From the NCBI GenBank assembly GCA_024104275.1, contig JAGGHK010000011.1, positions 1 to 41,253 on the forward strand: a DNA stretch of 41,253 nt. Direction: 5' to 3'. A program made the position numbers and the translations under genes. This document shows, piece by piece, positions 39,209 through 41,253 of this stretch (its first letter is position 1; the number at the start of each line of letters is the position of its first letter). The notes beneath the pieces were generated by a model. The model was not told the origin of the DNA. It saw nothing but the letters and a program-made list of their open reading frames with translations, and did no database searches. The DNA comes from Bifidobacterium sp. GTDB lineage: Bacteria; Actinomycetota; Actinomycetes; Actinomycetales; Bifidobacteriaceae.

Positions 39209-40546
39209 ATGAGAAAATGCGATAAATGCGGTGCGTCGATATCCGACACCGATTTGTTCTGTGCAACATGCGGGGCGAAACAGACGGGTGCGGCAGGTAG
39301 CCCGCAAGCCAGTGCCCCTGAATCCGGCGGTTCTCCGGTTCCGTTGCCTTCCGGTGCCGGTGGACAATCCGGCATACCTTCTCCCGTTCCCAGCGTTGCC
39401 AATGCCGCAACCGAACCAATGCAGGTGCCCGGTGACGGCATGACCACGCCTTCGTCCTCTTCGGGGGCGCCGCCGATGTCGCAGGCGATACCCGGGATCG
39501 GTGCCACGGCCGGCTCCTCGCCTGCGCGCAATGCCGCGGCGATGTCCGATTTGCCCGGTGATCCCGCCGCTCTCGCCGAGGTTGAGGCCAATAATAAAAA
39601 AGCCCGAACTGTTGTTATTGTGGTGGCCATCATCGCTGCGGTATGCATCGTTCTTGGCCTAGTGATGGCAGCGACCGGTGGCAATAAGGCTTCCTCCTCA
39701 TATCAGAATGCCAGTGCCTCCAGAACCTCGTCTTCGGGCGGAGATGAGGGCAGTGCCAGTTCGTCCGGCCAATCAGATGACGACGATTGTGTCACTGCGC
39801 CCAAGGCCACGGTCGACAAGATCAATCACGAGGATACGACGTTGTTGGTCGATCTCGACCTCACTTCAGGTTGTGCTTCCGGGGAGAAATACAAGCGTTC
39901 CGACACCACGGTGATGTTGAAAGCCGATTCCTACGTCGTGGCCATCGCGAATTTTGATTTTTCCAGGCACCCGGTCAAGTTCGATGACGATTCGGCACAG
40001 GTAACGCTTGCTTTTTCCGACCACCAGTATTGGCGCCCATACGATGAGATCGGCAACGCCACGGCGCTTTTCGAAACCCATGGCCAAGGGGTGGCTTCCG
40101 ATCCGAACGGCGACAAAGCCCCCAGCGTGACCGACGCGATATCGGGCGAAGCCGTCAATGCCCAGCGGGCCAATGAATACGCAGAAGGGGACTTGGCTTG
40201 GCAGGAGAAACACGACCGTGATATGGCATCCAGCTTTTATAACTCCGCGACCACCCAGTTGTCGAGCATGAAGCTCAATAGCCAAGTCGGTGCCAAGACC
40301 GTCGATGCCAGAAGCATTATGCGGCAGTTCATCCTTACGAGGGCGAAATACCCCAATGCCTTTATTATATGGGCCCAGCGCTATCCGCATTACACGCAGC
40401 GTGGGTTTGACGCCCAATATTATGTGCTGCTTTCGGGCGAGTCATTCGGCGATGTCAATGCCGCGAATGCATGGTGTTCGGCGAATGGGTACGGCAGAAG
40501 TGACTGCATCGGTATGAAGATGAGTGACGATGGGACAGATGAATGA
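39209..40546 (+). CDS. Zinc-ribbon, single-span protein with extracytoplasmic domain
   Basis: 445 residues. The zinc ribbon is formed by Cys4, Cys7, Cys18 and Cys21 (CDKCG, CATCG). A Ser/Pro/Gly-rich linker leads to one membrane helix (VVIVVAIIAAVCIVLGLVMAA, about residues 134-154), placing the ribbon inside and the rest outside. Outside lies a Ser/Asp-rich stretch, then a folded domain of about 250 residues with two pairs of cysteines (CVTAPK and SGCASG; AWCSANGYGRSDCIG) that could form disulfides. The end, FDAQYYVLLSGESFGDVNAANAWC, resembles SPOR-like sensor ends seen on some actinobacterial membrane proteins, but I cannot confirm it. GAGAGATGGGA precedes the ATG. Possibly the outward sensor of the cluster. 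Confidence 0.78.
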   Translation: MRKCDKCGASISDTDLFCATCGAKQTGAAGSPQASAPESGGSPVPLPSGAGGQSGIPSPVPSVANAATEPMQVPGDGMTTPSSSSGAPPMSQAIPGIGATAGSSPARNAAAMSDLPGDPAALAEVEANNKKARTVVIVVAIIAAVCIVLGLVMAATGGNKASSSYQNASASRTSSSGGDEGSASSSGQSDDDDCVTAPKATVDKINHEDTTLLVDLDLTSGCASGEKYKRSDTTVMLKADSYVVAIANFDFSRHPVKFDDDSAQVTLAFSDHQYWRPYDEIGNATALFETHGQGVASDPNGDKAPSVTDAISGEAVNAQRANEYAEGDLAWQEKHDRDMASSFYNSATTQLSSMKLNSQVGAKTVDARSIMRQFILTRAKYPNAFIIWAQRYPHYTQRGFDAQYYVLLSGESFGDVNAANAWCSANGYGRSDCIGMKMSDDGTDE

Positions 40547-40575
40547 TTGGTGCGCCGACTGTCTCAACCCGCCCG

Positions 40576-40655
40576 TAAAATAGAAAAGCTATGTCTGGCG
40601 CGGATTCGCGCCGTGAAATGGCACGCATACACACTCCTGTCGCGGAAATGCCGCG
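40576..40655 (+). promoter_or_regulatory. rpsF promoter and leader hairpins
   Basis: TAAAAT (40576-40581) is a possible -10 with no clear -35. The leader contains two perfect hairpins: GGCGCG/CGCGCC (40597-40602 with 40607-40612) and CGCGG/CCGCG (40641-40645 with 40651-40655). Leaders of rpsF in several bacteria bind the S6:S18 pair for feedback control; this one could do so, but the specific bulged motif was not established. Confidence 0.35.
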
Positions 40656-40683
40656 GCCGACTTTAGTCCGAAGGAGGTGGGTG

Positions 40684-40980
40684 ATGTCTGCACACAAGTA
40701 TGAACTGATGTTCATCGCCGATCCGGAGCTTGACGAAAGAGCCCTGAAGAAGCTGACCCAAGAATATATGGAAATCGTCACCAAAGAGGGCGGTTCCGTT
40801 TCCGACCCCGATATCTGGGGGCGCCGCAAGCTTGCCTATGAGATCGATGGCAAGACCGAAGGCAACTACGTCGTGGTCAACTACAGCTGCGAGCCGGCAA
40901 CGAACGATGAGCTGGACCGCGTCCTGAACCTGAACGAGTCCGTAATCCGCACGAAGATTCTTCGCAAGGATGTCAAGTAA
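40684..40980 (+). CDS. rpsF: 30S ribosomal protein S6
   Basis: 98 residues, MSAHKYELMFIADPELDERALKK at the start. S6 binds S18 on the platform of the small ribosomal subunit. The sequence shows the usual SDPDIWGRRKLAYEIDGKTEGNYVVVNY core and the VIRTKILRKD end. ATG 40684 is preceded by the near-perfect AAGGAGGTG (40671-40679); upstream in-frame starts are rejected. It is followed by ssb, as in the common rpsF-ssb-rpsR-rplI operon. Confidence 0.97.
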   Translation: MSAHKYELMFIADPELDERALKKLTQEYMEIVTKEGGSVSDPDIWGRRKLAYEIDGKTEGNYVVVNYSCEPATNDELDRVLNLNESVIRTKILRKDVK

Positions 40981-41068
40981 TTCCGTTTATGAATATCAAA
41001 TTTTAGTCTATTTGCTTTTCGCTTTAGCGTTATCGACAAAAGCCAAAAGCTGGTGAGGAAGGCACGTC

Positions 41069-41253
41069 ATGGCAGCAGGAGATACGGTTATCACGATTAT
41101 CGGCAACCTTACGGCCGACCCGGAGCTGCGCACTATCGGCAGCGGGGCATCGGTCGCGAGTTTCACGATTGCTTCTACGCCGCGGACCTATAACCGCAAC
41201 ACGAACCAGTGGGAGGACGGCAACGCCCTGTTCATGCGCTGTTCCGCGTGGCG
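41069..41253 (+). CDS. ssb: Single-stranded DNA-binding protein, 5' part
   Basis: The frame from ATG 41069 runs off the window end, giving 61 residues. It starts [21 protein letters not shown] and has ASFTIASTP followed by [10 protein letters not shown] and LFMRCSAW, the OB-fold of bacterial SSB. GAGGAAGG (41055-41062) lies before the start. Its place after rpsF confirms the call. SSB protects single-stranded DNA in replication and repair. Confidence 0.95.
   Translation, partial: MAAGDTVITIIGNLTADPELRTIGSGASVASFTIASTPRTYNRNTNQWEDGNALFMRCSAW

Overview
The window looks like a chromosomal segment of a Bifidobacterium or a close relative in the Bifidobacteriaceae. This rests on high-GC actinobacterial codon use, a topA with a lysine/alanine-rich tail followed by tmk and holB, an HPr/EI pair next to an ascorbate-family PTS, a C69 dipeptidase, mevalonate-pathway enzymes in an actinobacterium, and the prs and rpsF-ssb context. 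The species cannot be named from the sequence alone. No rRNA, tRNA, CRISPR array, insertion sequence or prophage was recognised.

Layout, left to right. (1) 1-5071: 3' end of topA, a roughly 640-bp gene-free stretch with phased DnaA-box-like sites, a small two-gene cassette ending in a DUF4160 protein, then tmk and holB (delta prime). (2) 5222-11347: a LacI-type regulator and HPr on the minus strand, diverging from EI and a complete ascorbate-type EIIA-EIIB-EIIC operon. The shared promoter region carries an operator-like palindrome, the two gaps between the EII genes hold strong hairpins, and an intrinsic terminator closes the operon. (3) 11420-17319: a PEBP/YbhB protein, three 62-bp palindromic repeats, a C69 dipeptidase, formate-tetrahydrofolate ligase, an unrecognised membrane protein, and a MIF-like tautomerase on the minus strand. 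(4) 17436-22213: 51-bp tandem repeats, a fused phosphomevalonate kinase/type 2 IPP isomerase, an alkyladenine DNA glycosylase and a YwiC-like membrane protein. (5) 22352-31878: a nucleoside/ribose salvage region with two nucleoside hydrolases, each paired with its own transporter (MFS and DcuC-like), an RbsR-like LacI regulator, ribokinase and, next to it, PRPP synthetase. Near-identical promoter/operator blocks lie before both hydrolase operons, and related operators lie before ribokinase and the regulator. (6) 32278-40546: a co-directional cluster of mostly unnamed envelope proteins built around an SPFH-SHOCT protein, with three separate zinc-ribbon proteins and several polytopic or single-span membrane proteins. 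(7) 40684-41253: rpsF and the start of ssb.

How the genes work together. Region 5 reads as one pathway: nucleosides are imported and hydrolysed to base plus ribose, ribose is phosphorylated by RbsK, and ribose 5-phosphate enters PRPP through Prs or the bifid shunt. The LacI protein at 28332-29378 is the likely repressor of all three transcription units and of itself. Region 6 is the best candidate for an undescribed system. It resembles, in parts only, the pspA-ydjGHI membrane-stress locus of Bacillus subtilis, but has no PspA in view and carries its zinc ribbons on separate proteins.
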